In this document: positions 34,749-44,279 of the stretch, in pieces
Layout of the letters: each line of letters starts with the position of its first letter
Numbering within the stretch: position 1 is the stretch's first letter
Origin: Butyrivibrio sp.
GTDB lineage: Bacteria; Bacillota; Clostridia; Lachnospirales; Lachnospiraceae
DNA length: 64,000 nucleotides
Direction of reading: 5' to 3'
Assembly: GCF_017635265.1 (NCBI RefSeq)
Contig: NZ_JAGBLU010000038.1
Span: forward strand, 1 to 64,000
Translations under genes and position numbers: made by a program
Notes under the pieces: model-generated
What the model was told of the DNA's origin: nothing
Databases searched by the model: none
The model's input: only the letters and a program-made list of their open reading frames with translations

Positions 34749-36194
34749 ATGGCAGGTATAGGTTTTGAATTAAAAAAGCTCTTTAGAGCTACAGGCGTCC
34801 TGTCCATGTTGAAGGCCTATGGCTATACAGGCATGGTTACAGCAGGCCCCATGCTTCTTGGGGTGATTTTTCTTCTTAGTATCAATTACATAGGAAAAAT
34901 GGCAGGACTTAATAAGTCAGACCAGGATTTACTGGTGTGCATGATAACCTATTGCCTTTTGGGATCTATGATGTTAAACAGTATATTTTCCATGGTAATG
35001 ACAAGATATGTGGCAGATCTTTTGTATGAGGAAAAAGAAAAGGATGTAATTCCGTCTATGGAAGGAATTCTGGGAATTATGCTGCCATTGGGAGGTATAT
35101 TTTGGATAATCTTCCTTGGATTTGCCGGAATTGACCTCATGCTATGCATTCTCAATTTTATACTTTTTATGGAGCTTATTGTTGCATGGACACAGATGAA
35201 TTATCTTACGGCGGTAAAAGATTATAAAGGAATTCTTTTATCATATGTTTACGCAATTATTTTGTCGGTTCTGACAGCACTTTTTGGATGTGCTTATTTT
35301 GGAGCATCTTTGTATGTTCTCATGTTAAGTGTAAGCGCCGGATACGGAGTTATGATTGTTTATGACATGATCCTTTTGTATGAATATTTTCCCAATTCAA
35401 TGGAAAATCATTTTGCTTTCCTGCCGTGGTTTGATGAATATAGAGATCTTATGTTTATAGGCTTTTTTACTAATTTAGGTCTTTTTTCACACATAGTAAT
35501 TGCGTGGATGAGCGATGTCGGTGTCAATATAAAAGGGCTTTACTACGGAGCGCCGCAGCATGATGTTGCAGCACTTTTTGCCTTTATTACCATACTTATA
35601 ACAACTATAAATTTTGTGGCTTCAGTAGAAGTTAATTTCTATCCCAAATACAGGAAATATTATGATCTGTTCAACGGAACAGGTTCTATCATAGAGATTG
35701 AAGCAGCTGAAAATGAAATGATAACTGTGTTGGAGCATGAACTTGCATATACGGCCAGAATACAGTTCTATGCAACAGCGCTTATTTTATCAATCGGTCT
35801 GGTCTTTTTGGAAAGGCTTCCGTTGGGATTTGATTCATTGATGGAAGGGTATTTCAGAATACTTAGTGTTGGATATGGTGCATATGCTGTAGGAAATGTA
35901 TTAATGCTGATTTTGATGTATTTTACTGATTATGCGGATGCCAGAAGAAGCGCTTTTGTTTTTGGAACTCTTTCAACTGTTCTTAGTGCTGTTTCACTTA
36001 TGTTTGAATCAAAATATTACGGTTTTGCATTTGCCATAAGCAGTATTGTTTATCTTGTTTTTACATTAAGCAGACTTATGGACTACACAAAAAAGCTCCC
36101 TTATCATATATTGAGCTCTCAGCCTATTGTTGCAGAAAGAAAATATGGATTTGGAAGCAGACTTTACGAATTCATGGAAAAGCATGCTAAATAG
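34749..36194 (+). CDS. pelG: PelG polysaccharide export membrane protein
   Basis: A 481-residue polytopic protein with about 12 helices. It starts MAGIGFELKKLFRATGVLS, the typical PelG opening, and continues with YGYTGMVTAGPMLLG and the SRYVADLLYE-type segment TRYVADLLYEEKEKDV. PelG is a MOP/Wzx-like partner of PelF through which the polymer crosses the membrane. The ATG follows the PelF stop with no gap. Confidence 0.92.
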   Translation: MAGIGFELKKLFRATGVLSMLKAYGYTGMVTAGPMLLGVIFLLSINYIGKMAGLNKSDQDLLVCMITYCLLGSMMLNSIFSMVMTRYVADLLYEEKEKDVIPSMEGILGIMLPLGGIFWIIFLGFAGIDLMLCILNFILFMELIVAWTQMNYLTAVKDYKGILLSYVYAIILSVLTALFGCAYFGASLYVLMLSVSAGYGVMIVYDMILLYEYFPNSMENHFAFLPWFDEYRDLMFIGFFTNLGLFSHIVIAWMSDVGVNIKGLYYGAPQHDVAALFAFITILITTINFVASVEVNFYPKYRKYYDLFNGTGSIIEIEAAENEMITVLEHELAYTARIQFYATALILSIGLVFLERLPLGFDSLMEGYFRILSVGYGAYAVGNVLMLILMYFTDYADARRSAFVFGTLSTVLSAVSLMFESKYYGFAFAISSIVYLVFTLSRLMDYTKKLPYHILSSQPIVAERKYGFGSRLYEFMEKHAK

Positions 36195-36241
36195 CGTTGC
36201 ATCCTTCGTATTATAAATCTTCATAAGGAAGGTATTTATTT

Positions 36242-38035
36242 ATGAGAAAGAAAACAGGTATATGGATATTTGGGGCATTTATTCTGGCTATGGCTGCAAT
36301 TGCCGGAAGTAATTTGTACAATTATTATTTTGATGAGGATAATCAGGCGCAGACAGAAACAAATACGCTGATTCAGGTAATTGATAATAAGGTGACTTCT
36401 GAAGATGGAGCTGCCGGAAGTCATATTCGGGATATTGATGCACTTTATGAAGAGGACGGAATGGACGTTGTTACAATGTATCTTACTGTCAGGAAGGGGA
36501 ATTCGTCTGAAGGAACAGACCACACCTGGGAAGAGGTAAATACTCACTCTGCATATTATTATGATGAGCTTGGAATACCAAGGTATAAGGTGGAAGCTCT
36601 TTTGCAGGTGGGAAATGAAGAGGGAATCCCCGCAGGTAATCTGGGATATGGAAGGACTGCTCCCAATGCGACTGTTCAGATAAGAGGACAGACATCCAGC
36701 AGAAACTCTCAAAAGAACTATAAGATTGAACTAAAAGAAAATCAGGGGAATTGGAGAGGGCAAACCACTATTGCTCTTAACAAGCATCAGACTGATGGGC
36801 TTAGGTTTAGAAATAAACTTGGATTTGATATTCTGAAAAATGTTGATCAGCTGATGAGTCTAAGAACCCAGTTTGTTCATCTGTATGTTAATGATCTTAC
36901 CGATGGATATGATGACGGCTTTGAAGATTATGGTCTTTATACGCAGGTTGAACAGCTTAATAAGAAGGCATTAAGAGCCCATGGCCTAGATAGATATGGT
37001 CAGCTGTATAAAGTCAATTTTTTTGAATTTTACAGATATGAAGATGTAATTATGCCTGAGACTGATCCTGAATATGATGCTGCTAAATTTCAGCAGTATC
37101 TTGAAATTAAAGGTGACACTGACCATACGAAGCTTATAGATATGCTTGAGGATGTAAATGATTACAGCATTTCTATTGATGAGGTGCTGGATAAGCATTT
37201 TGACAGGGAAAACCTTACATATTGGCTCGCTTTTAATATTTTGACCGGAAACGTAGATACTCAGAGTAGAAATTGTTATCTTTACAGCCCCAAGAATGAG
37301 AATCTGTGGTATTTTATTAGTTGGGATCTGGATGGCTCTTTCAGAACCTATGAAAACGAAATTTTAAGCATTTCCGACTATAGCAGCTGGGAGTCCGGAG
37401 TCAGCAACTATTGGGGAAATGTATTATTCAAGAGATGTTTAAAGTCAGAGAGCTTTAGAAAAGAGCTTGATGATGCAATCATAGATCTTAAGGAAAATGT
37501 CCTGACTGTTGACAGGTTGACAGATATGGTATCGGGGTACAGTGAAGTGGTAGATAAGTATCTTTGGCAGGCACCTGATATCACTTATGAGCGTCTTACA
37601 CCTGATGAGTATGAGAGTGTGGCTTTGGAACTGCCGGAGCAGATTGAAGAAAACTATGAAAAGTATCTTAGTTCTCTGGAAAAGCCTTTACCGTTCTTTG
37701 TTGGAACACCGACAGTAGAAGATGGTAAACTCGTGATGGGATGGGATACTTCCTATGATTTTCAAAATGAAGATATTACTTACAAGGCTGTACTTTCCAA
37801 AAATGACGATGGGATAAACGTTGTGGATACCTATGAGGGAATATGGTCGCAGTTCAGCACGGATATGCCTGAACCGGGAAAATATTTTCTTGGGGTAGAG
37901 GCTTATGATGAAAGCGGCAATTCTCAAGATTGTTTTGATTATTACACAGATGATGCTTCGGGGAAAATTTATGGAGTGATGTGTTTTTATATTAACGAAG
38001 ATGGTACAATAGACGAGTATACTGTCGTAGAGTGA
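36242..38035 (+). CDS. CotH kinase-like exported protein
   Basis: A 597-residue protein with an N-terminal helix (about 7-27) and an extracellular CotH-like domain (about 75-430). CotH landmarks are IRGQTSSRNSQKNYKIELKE, LNKHQTDGLRFRNKLGFDIL, the DYGLYTQVEQLNKKAL motif and the metal-site-like FISWDLDGSF. A C-terminal beta-rich domain (about 485-597) resembles a fibronectin-like module. CotH of Bacillus spores is an atypical protein kinase. In non-spore loci with VTC-domain and DUF4956 proteins its target is unknown. It continues the Pel operon (47-bp gap). Confidence 0.85.
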   Translation: MRKKTGIWIFGAFILAMAAIAGSNLYNYYFDEDNQAQTETNTLIQVIDNKVTSEDGAAGSHIRDIDALYEEDGMDVVTMYLTVRKGNSSEGTDHTWEEVNTHSAYYYDELGIPRYKVEALLQVGNEEGIPAGNLGYGRTAPNATVQIRGQTSSRNSQKNYKIELKENQGNWRGQTTIALNKHQTDGLRFRNKLGFDILKNVDQLMSLRTQFVHLYVNDLTDGYDDGFEDYGLYTQVEQLNKKALRAHGLDRYGQLYKVNFFEFYRYEDVIMPETDPEYDAAKFQQYLEIKGDTDHTKLIDMLEDVNDYSISIDEVLDKHFDRENLTYWLAFNILTGNVDTQSRNCYLYSPKNENLWYFISWDLDGSFRTYENEILSISDYSSWESGVSNYWGNVLFKRCLKSESFRKELDDAIIDLKENVLTVDRLTDMVSGYSEVVDKYLWQAPDITYERLTPDEYESVALELPEQIEENYEKYLSSLEKPLPFFVGTPTVEDGKLVMGWDTSYDFQNEDITYKAVLSKNDDGINVVDTYEGIWSQFSTDMPEPGKYFLGVEAYDESGNSQDCFDYYTDDASGKIYGVMCFYINEDGTIDEYTVVE

Positions 38036-38058
38036 CCGGTATTAAAAGTGGTGTTTAT

Positions 38059-38787
38059 ATGAAAAAGAATTTTAGACATGAATGGAAGTATTTGATAAGC
38101 TACGGAGAATTTGAAGCTTTAAAGCCAAGGCTTCATCCGTATTTTAAGCTTGATTCCAATGCTGTAAACGGTGAGTACGTAATACGAAGCCTGTATTTTG
38201 ACGATTATTTTAACAGTGCCTATGAAGAAAAAGATATGGGTGTGTATTTTAGAAAAAAGTACAGAATCAGGATTTACAATTATTCTGACAGCAGTATTAA
38301 GCTTGAACGAAAAATAAAAAACGATAAATATATTTATAAAGAAGCTGCAGGCCTTACCAGAGATGAAGTGTATAAAATCCTTGAAGGTGACATAGACTTC
38401 CTTTTGCAAAAAGACAATAATCTTTTAAAGGAGTTCTATTTTGAGTGTGTGAGCAACGTGATGCGTCCCAGAGTTATTGTCGATTATGACAGAACCCCAT
38501 ACATCCTTGATGAAGGTACTGTAAGAGTTACCTTTGATAAAAAAGTAAGAGCGGCTGTAGGTGGCTTTGATATTTTTGACAAGGATCTGCCTATATTAAA
38601 TGCACTTCCTGCGGATAAACTTATAATGGAAGTTAAGTATACGGAGTTTTTGCCACAGCTTGTCAGGGATTTATGTCCGCCGGCTACAAGTGAGTTTACA
38701 GCGGCATCCAAATATGTTTTGTGTTGTGATAAGACCGCTTACCTTAACGGAAGCGATAATTATGTAGATGAGAGGTACATTATATGA
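38059..38787 (+). CDS. VTC-domain (polyphosphate-polymerase-like) protein
   Basis: A 242-residue protein of the VTC domain family, the triphosphate-tunnel fold that makes polyphosphate in yeast. It opens with FRHEWKYLIS (the tunnel E and K). Basic strands follow: YFRKKYRIRIYN, IKLERKIKNDKYIYKE, RPRVIVDYDRTPYI and RVTFDKKVRA, and then the acidic-basic LIMEVKYTEFLP. I chose ATG 38059 because the family starts just before FRHE; a GTG at 38032 is an alternative. It lies between the CotH-like and DUF4956 genes, a recurring trio in Firmicutes. Actual polyphosphate activity is unproven. Confidence 0.82.
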   Translation: MKKNFRHEWKYLISYGEFEALKPRLHPYFKLDSNAVNGEYVIRSLYFDDYFNSAYEEKDMGVYFRKKYRIRIYNYSDSSIKLERKIKNDKYIYKEAAGLTRDEVYKILEGDIDFLLQKDNNLLKEFYFECVSNVMRPRVIVDYDRTPYILDEGTVRVTFDKKVRAAVGGFDIFDKDLPILNALPADKLIMEVKYTEFLPQLVRDLCPPATSEFTAASKYVLCCDKTAYLNGSDNYVDERYII

Positions 38788-39455
38788 GCGTTAAAGACAT
38801 GATAAAAAAATCAATTTTAAATTCCGATGCGTATTCAACTTACGACGTTGGAAGCATTGCAATAGCACTTTTTATTGCACTTTTACTTGGAATTCTTATT
38901 TATCTTGTTTATAGAAGGTTTTATGCAGGTGTTATTTTTTCCAAGAGTTTTGCTGTTACATTAATTGGTATGTGTGTATTAACGTGCATGGTTACACTGG
39001 CAATCAGCACTAACGTGGTTATTTCTCTTGGTATGGTAGGTGCCCTTTCTATCGTGAGATTCAGAACTGCCGTAAAAGATCCGCTGGATCTGCTGTATTT
39101 GTTTTGGTCAATAACCACAGGTATTACAGCAGGTGCCGGAATGTATGCACTTACATTGGCAGCAGCTGTTATCATGATAATAATGATTGCTATTTTTTAT
39201 TCAAAATCATCAAATGGCAGGATTTACATTGCTGTTATTCATTATGAGGGAACAGAGGCCGGTGATGAAATTTTAAGAGCACTTGGTAAAAAGAAATACT
39301 TTGTTAAGTCAAAAACTATGAGAGGCGATGTGACAGAGCTTGCAGTTGAAGTTAATGTCAAAGGTGATGATTTCTTCTTTGAAGAGAAGATAAGAAATAT
39401 CGACAAAGTAAAAGATGTAACACTCATTCAGTATAATGGGGAATATAATGCGTAA
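38784..39455 (+). CDS. DUF4956 membrane protein
   Basis: A 223-residue protein with three to four helices (about 22-45, 52-72, 75-95 and 108-135) and a cytosolic C-terminal alpha/beta domain (about 145-223). The segment LGMVGALSIVRFRTAVKDPLDLLYLFWSI between helices is diagnostic of DUF4956, which is usually found beside VTC-domain proteins. Start overlaps the VTC stop (ATGA). The pair may form a membrane complex; function unknown. Confidence 0.85.
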   Translation: MSVKDMIKKSILNSDAYSTYDVGSIAIALFIALLLGILIYLVYRRFYAGVIFSKSFAVTLIGMCVLTCMVTLAISTNVVISLGMVGALSIVRFRTAVKDPLDLLYLFWSITTGITAGAGMYALTLAAAVIMIIMIAIFYSKSSNGRIYIAVIHYEGTEAGDEILRALGKKKYFVKSKTMRGDVTELAVEVNVKGDDFFFEEKIRNIDKVKDVTLIQYNGEYNA

Positions 39456-40818
39456 AATCAAGCTGATACCATTGCTGATTACACTATTGGCAGCGATGGT
39501 TTTAGTTGGAGCATGTTATATGTTCTTTTGTTTCGGAAAAGGAAAAGTTTATACATATAAGGCAGATGAAGGTGTATATCCCAACCCGTATGTGGGTTTT
39601 GCGCCTGATTGTGACAGTGTGCAATTATGCAGTGACAGCACGCTTGTTTACATGAACATCAAGTGGCGGGATCTTGAGCCTTTAGAAGGTGTCTATGACT
39701 GGGATAAAATAGAAAGTGAGGGACATCTGTATGACTACAGAGCTTTAGGCAAGCACCTTGTCCTTAGGTTTGTATGCGATTATCCCGGGGAAGAAGAGCA
39801 TATGGATATTCCGGACTGGCTCTATGAAAAAACAAGAGACGGTGAGTTTTATGAAATAGAGTATGGATGTGGTTACTGTCCTGATTATAACAATGAGGAT
39901 TTTATCAGTGCACATGAGAATGTGTTAAATGAGATAGGAAGACATTTTTCCGATGATGATTTTCTTTCTTATGTAGAACTTGGAAGCCTTGGACACTGGG
40001 GAGAATGGCATACTTATTATCCGGCGGGGATACCCAAAATGCCCCTTGAAGAAACAAGAAGAATTTATGTTAAGCAGTATGCAAAAGCTTTTCCCTATGC
40101 CAGACTTTTGATGAGAAGGCCTTTTGCTGAAATGCCGGAAGAGTTCGGTGTGTTCAATGATATGACCGGGGCAGAGGAAGATACTAATACATGGCTTGAA
40201 TGGATAGAACAGGGCGGCATCTACAATGAGACCAAGGAAGAAAACGGACTTAGAAGTGCTAAAGACATTTGGAATATAGCACCGGTTGGCGGCGAGTTTA
40301 CCAGTTCAATTCCTATGAGCACAATGCTTGGAAGTGATCTTGATAAAACACTTGAGCTATTGGAAAAATCTCATATGAGCTTTATTGGCCCTATGGTTCC
40401 TGAATGCAATAGGGCAGGAGATGTGACTGAAGGCATACAGGAAGTATTGAAAAGAGTGGGCTATAGATATAGAGTTAGCTCTTTTAGTATGAAAAATGCA
40501 GGTTTTGGAACTACTGAAATTACTGTGACTATGGTAAATGACGGTGTTGCTCCTGTGTATTTTGATCTGATGCCGTACATTTATATAGAAGATGAAAATG
40601 GCAATCTTTTGGAGAAACACTTAATCTCTATAGATTTAAAGAAGCTTTGTCAGGACCGGGAAGAGCAGTTTAGCGTAAAAATTTCCGGGGATATGCTAAA
40701 AGAAAGTGGAACAAAAATATATGTCGGAATAGAAGAGCCGGGGGAAGATGAACCATCGGTTTATCTGACAATGCAGGCTGAGAGGGAAGAAACCAAATCT
40801 CTTTTATGGAGTAAGTAA
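39448..40818 (+). CDS. DUF4832-type TIM-barrel protein, exported
   Basis: A 456-residue protein with an N-terminal anchor (about 5-27). A glycosidase-like barrel of the DUF4832/DUF4874 kind follows: GVYPNPYVGFAPDCDS, VYMNIKWRDLEPLEGVYDWDKI, the carboxylate-bearing SYVELGSLGHWGEWHTYYP (about 176-194) and a beta-sandwich C-terminus. It may trim or hydrolyse the exopolysaccharide, replacing the hydrolase domain of PelA, but this is inference. ATG 39448 (GGGGA upstream, overlapping the DUF4956 end) is preferred over 39436. It is the last gene of the operon, before a strong terminator. Confidence 0.78.
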   Translation: MRKIKLIPLLITLLAAMVLVGACYMFFCFGKGKVYTYKADEGVYPNPYVGFAPDCDSVQLCSDSTLVYMNIKWRDLEPLEGVYDWDKIESEGHLYDYRALGKHLVLRFVCDYPGEEEHMDIPDWLYEKTRDGEFYEIEYGCGYCPDYNNEDFISAHENVLNEIGRHFSDDDFLSYVELGSLGHWGEWHTYYPAGIPKMPLEETRRIYVKQYAKAFPYARLLMRRPFAEMPEEFGVFNDMTGAEEDTNTWLEWIEQGGIYNETKEENGLRSAKDIWNIAPVGGEFTSSIPMSTMLGSDLDKTLELLEKSHMSFIGPMVPECNRAGDVTEGIQEVLKRVGYRYRVSSFSMKNAGFGTTEITVTMVNDGVAPVYFDLMPYIYIEDENGNLLEKHLISIDLKKLCQDREEQFSVKISGDMLKESGTKIYVGIEEPGEDEPSVYLTMQAEREETKSLLWSK

Positions 40819-40821
40819 ATT

Positions 40822-40858
40822 AAAACAGCTCACATTTTTTCGTGTGAGCTGTTTTTTT
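40822..40858. terminator. Bidirectional terminator ending the Pel operon
   Basis: A stem AAAACAGCTCACA with TGTGAGCTGTTTT is followed by a T run. The AAAA on the other side gives T residues on the minus strand, so it also serves the convergent YitT gene. Confidence 0.88.
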
Positions 40859-41738
40859 AATCCCTTGGCCTCATATAGAAATTTCCCATTATTTCCTCTG
40901 TTCTTATGGAATTGATAAAGGCATTTGGATCAATTTCTTTTATTTTTGGAATGAGCTTTCTGGTATCAGATGCACTTACAATTGAATAAACAATTTTCTT
41001 GTTTTTGTGGGCATATGAGCCTTCACCATCAATAAGTGTTGCACCGTGACTACATGTTGCATAGATCATTGAACATACCTTATCAGGCATATCTGTTATG
41101 ATGAACAGTGTTCTTTGCTGATATGTTCTGTAAAGAACATGCAGTGTCTGAGTTGAAACATACTGGAAAATCATGGAATAAAGAGCTTTTTCCCATCCAA
41201 ACATAGCACCGGCTATAGTAAGAACAATAACGTTTCCCGCAAGGATAATGGGAAATGTGTCGATTCCTTTTCTCTGGGACAAAAATATAGAGATAAAGTC
41301 GGTTCCGCCGCTTGTAGCATCAACTTCAAGACACATTGTTATAGCAACGGCATTTAATATGCCGCCGAAAACAGCAACCAAAAGAGTATCATGAGTTACT
41401 GCATGAATTGGAATGAGATCTACAAATATACCGTTTGCAAGAACCATAACCATAGAGAACATGGTGAATTTTTTGCCTATAAAGCGGAATCCGATATAAA
41501 CAGGAATTGCATTTAAACAAATATTAATAGGAGTATAGGCAATCTGAAGATTAAAATACTTAATGGCAGCTCTCTGGATGACAATTGTAAGTCCCTGGGC
41601 GCCTCCCGGTATAAGCTCTCCTCCGTTGATGAAAGTCTGGATGTTTACAGCCATTAGAAATGCTGCAAGAAGCACCACAACAAGTCTGATAAAGTCCCAT
41701 TTTAAAGTGGAAACAATTTTCTTTTTTTTCTCTGCCAT
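40857..41738 (-). CDS. YitT family membrane protein (DUF161/DUF2179)
   Basis: A 293-residue protein with a membrane part of about five helices (residues 10-200) and a cytosolic C-terminal DUF2179 domain (about 210-290). Typical stretches are FINGGELIPGGAQGLTIVIQR, GFRFIGKKFTMFSM, CLEVDATSGGTDFISIFLSQR and VVSASDTRKLIPKIKEIDPNAFI. I chose the inner ATG 41738 (MAEKKKK), with AAAGGG upstream, over 41774. Function is not established for the family. It is not clearly linked to neighbours. Confidence 0.82.
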   Translation of the reverse strand: MAEKKKKIVSTLKWDFIRLVVVLLAAFLMAVNIQTFINGGELIPGGAQGLTIVIQRAAIKYFNLQIAYTPINICLNAIPVYIGFRFIGKKFTMFSMVMVLANGIFVDLIPIHAVTHDTLLVAVFGGILNAVAITMCLEVDATSGGTDFISIFLSQRKGIDTFPIILAGNVIVLTIAGAMFGWEKALYSMIFQYVSTQTLHVLYRTYQQRTLFIITDMPDKVCSMIYATCSHGATLIDGEGSYAHKNKKIVYSIVSASDTRKLIPKIKEIDPNAFINSIRTEEIMGNFYMRPRD

Positions 41739-41832
41739 GAAAGAAATCCCTTTACGTATATTATTATGTAGCAAAATAGATTTATGAATTTGGTTTACAT
41801 AACATTGCCATAGATAGTATATACATAAAAAT

Positions 41833-42810
41833 CTACGAGTTCAACCTGAAATCTCTTGGACTACACCCAAAATTTCTCCTAAAGAGCCTGTGAAAAAAAC
41901 TTGTGTTGTCATATCCGACCATTACTGAAATGTCCGCAATGGAAATATCGGTATTTTTTAAAAGCTCCTTTGCCTTATTTAATCTTTTTGATTGAAGAAG
42001 CTCTTTGAAAGTGCTCTCTGTGTTTTTCTTTATTATGCGGCTTAAAACATAAGGGTCTTCACCTACGGTTTTTGAAAATTTTGTCAGAGAAGCTTCCCTG
42101 TAATCTGTGTCGATATAGCTTAAGAGCCTGAACATTATTTCCTGATCGTAGGAACTTCTTGATACACCGATGGATTCAGTATGTTTTAGAAGATTTAAAA
42201 ACAAAAGACCGATAGTCACCTGATTGATATTTTGAAAATCAAGGCTGTCTGTTCTTAGCATGTTCCAAATCATGTTTTCCATTATATTCTGTATCTGAGG
42301 AATGTCGGATACTTTGAAATACAGAAAGTTGCCATCCATATCTTTTTTGGTAAGGCAGCTTATCAAAAAATCTCTTAAAGGACTTTTGCTTTGCTCCATC
42401 ATGGAAAAAGCAGTGGTGAAAAACTCAGGTAATATCATGAAGTTCACTGCTATATCATTCTCGCCGGCCGGAAGGATTTCCTGTCTGGCATGCTGGTTCA
42501 TGAAAAGGAGGTCTCCTTCTTTTAGGACAATTCGCTGACCGTCAATTATATGGGTTGTTTCACCCTGACACATATAAATAAATTCCACATAATTATGAGT
42601 GTGGAGCGGGAAATGAATAAAGCGCACATGAGGACGCATATCTATTAATTTTCCGTCCTGCAGAACTCTGGAGGAATCTATTTCGTTATGTGGGGAAGAA
42701 GTCTTTTCGTCGCTGTAATATAAATTGCGGTTGATATGCTCTTCACCGCTTAAAATAGCCTGCTCTTCTTCTGTTATCTTACTTAGGGTTTCAATCAGTT
42801 TTTTATCCAT
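41833..42810 (-). CDS. AraC family regulator of rhamnose genes (RhaR/RhaS-like)
   Basis: A 325-residue regulator. A cupin sugar-sensing domain (about 60-150) has HFPLHTHNYVEFIYMCQGE and LKEGDLLFMNQHARQE. A C-terminal double helix-turn-helix (about 225-322) has ISVMVGYDNTSFFHRLFRRNFGCSPRDFR. It is divergent from rhaA across 188 bp, the usual arrangement for a local activator responding to L-rhamnose or its intermediate. Assignment to rhamnose is from context. Confidence 0.88.
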   Translation of the reverse strand: MDKKLIETLSKITEEEQAILSGEEHINRNLYYSDEKTSSPHNEIDSSRVLQDGKLIDMRPHVRFIHFPLHTHNYVEFIYMCQGETTHIIDGQRIVLKEGDLLFMNQHARQEILPAGENDIAVNFMILPEFFTTAFSMMEQSKSPLRDFLISCLTKKDMDGNFLYFKVSDIPQIQNIMENMIWNMLRTDSLDFQNINQVTIGLLFLNLLKHTESIGVSRSSYDQEIMFRLLSYIDTDYREASLTKFSKTVGEDPYVLSRIIKKNTESTFKELLQSKRLNKAKELLKNTDISIADISVMVGYDNTSFFHRLFRRNFGCSPRDFRLNS

Positions 42811-42891
42811 AGTTACACTTTAAAACAAAAGACGGTTATTTGCAACAAAGGACGTATTTTTTGTTTTATGACGACCTTATTTTTAAAATGG

Positions 42892-42966
42892 ATTACGTGT
42901 ATCGTAATATTAGTGTAAATGTTGTGCTAAAGCGGTATTGAAACAATAAATTCAATATCGAAACAG
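42892..42966 (+). promoter_or_regulatory. Candidate control region of the rhamnose operon
   Basis: Direct repeats TATTGAAACAA (42936-42946) and TATCGAAACAG (42956-42966) are 20 bp apart, as for the two half-sites of an AraC-type dimer. A palindrome ATTACG-N5-CGTAAT lies at 42892-42908 and a TTCAAT mirror overlaps the first repeat. The position 30-100 bases before rhaA supports binding of the divergent AraC-type regulator, inferred from pattern only. Confidence 0.45.
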
Positions 42967-42998
42967 CACTTTTAAAAGAGCAAAAAGGAGAAGGGGAA

Positions 42999-44249
42999 AT
43001 GACAGTAAAAGAAAGATATGAAGAAGCAAAAATGCGCTATTCAAAAATTGGCGTGGATACAGAAAAAGCAATTGATGAGCTATCAAAGATAAAGCTTTCA
43101 ATGCACTGCTGGCAGGGAGATGATGTTATCGGTTTTGATCAGAAGGGACCTCTTACAGGAGGAATCCAGACAACAGGTAACTATCCTTACAAGGCAACAA
43201 CACCTGAGGAACTTATGGCTGATATAGACAAGACATTAAGCCTTGTTCCCGGTAAGCACAAGATTAATCTTCATGCTTCTTATGCAATTTTTGAAGACGG
43301 AGAGTGGGCTGACAGAGATGCTCTTGAACCAAAGCATTTCAAAAAATGGGCTGAATTTGCAAAAGAAAGAGGACTTGGAATTGACTTTAACCCAACATAT
43401 TTCAGTCATCCAAAGTCTGACAACGGAACACTTTCAGCTGCAGATGAGGACGTAAGAAAATTCTGGATAAGACACGGTCAGGCCTGCCTTAAGATTTCAG
43501 AGTATCTTGCTTCTGAAACCGGTCAGGTATGTATGATGAACATCTGGATTCCCGACGGACTTAAGGATGTTCCGGGAGACAGAAAAGCTCCAAGAGAAAG
43601 ACTTAAAGCATCTCTTGATGAAATCCTTGCAACACCATATGACAAGAATAAGGTCGCTGTTGCCGTTGAGTCAAAGGTGTTTGGAATTGGCGCAGAGTCC
43701 TATACAGTTGGAAGCCATGAATTCTATATGAATTATGCTGCCAAAAATAATGTAATGTGCCTTATTGATACAGGACATTTCCATCCGACAGAAAATGTAG
43801 CGGATAAGCTCAGCTCAATGCTTCTTTTCTATGATAAGATGGCTCTTCACGTATCACGTCCTGTTCGCTGGGATTCAGATCATGTAGTTATCTTCAATGA
43901 TGATGCAAGAGATCTTGCTCAGGAAATCGTAAGAAACGGTGCTGACAGATTCTACATCGGAATGGACTATTTTGATGCAAGCATTAACCGTATTTCTGCA
44001 TGGACAAATGGTATGAGAAACTTCCTGAAGGCACTTTTATATGCTGAACTTCAGCCAACGGAGAAGTTTACAGAACTTCAAAATGCCGGAAACTTCACAG
44101 AACTTATGTCTCTTACAGAGCAGATCAAGATGCTTCCTGTTGGCGATGTATGGAATTATTACTGCGAGAAAAACGGTGTGGCTCTTGAAGAAGACTGGTT
44201 TGAAGACTGCATGGAATATGAGAAAAATGTTCTTTCTAAGAGAGCATAA
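42999..44249 (+). CDS. rhaA: L-rhamnose isomerase
   Basis: A 416-residue isomerase of L-rhamnose to L-rhamnulose (usual length about 420). Typical segments are MHCWQGDDVIGFD near the N-terminus, HASYAIFEDGEWADRD, NIWIPDGLKD, the metal-site region CLIDTGHFHPTENVADK and HVSRPVRWDSDHVV. AGGAGAAGGGG precedes the start. It is first gene of rhaA-rhaD-rhaB. Confidence 0.97.
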   Translation: MTVKERYEEAKMRYSKIGVDTEKAIDELSKIKLSMHCWQGDDVIGFDQKGPLTGGIQTTGNYPYKATTPEELMADIDKTLSLVPGKHKINLHASYAIFEDGEWADRDALEPKHFKKWAEFAKERGLGIDFNPTYFSHPKSDNGTLSAADEDVRKFWIRHGQACLKISEYLASETGQVCMMNIWIPDGLKDVPGDRKAPRERLKASLDEILATPYDKNKVAVAVESKVFGIGAESYTVGSHEFYMNYAAKNNVMCLIDTGHFHPTENVADKLSSMLLFYDKMALHVSRPVRWDSDHVVIFNDDARDLAQEIVRNGADRFYIGMDYFDASINRISAWTNGMRNFLKALLYAELQPTEKFTELQNAGNFTELMSLTEQIKMLPVGDVWNYYCEKNGVALEEDWFEDCMEYEKNVLSKRA

Positions 44250-44279
44250 GTAAATATTTGAATTAAGGAGATTTTAGAA

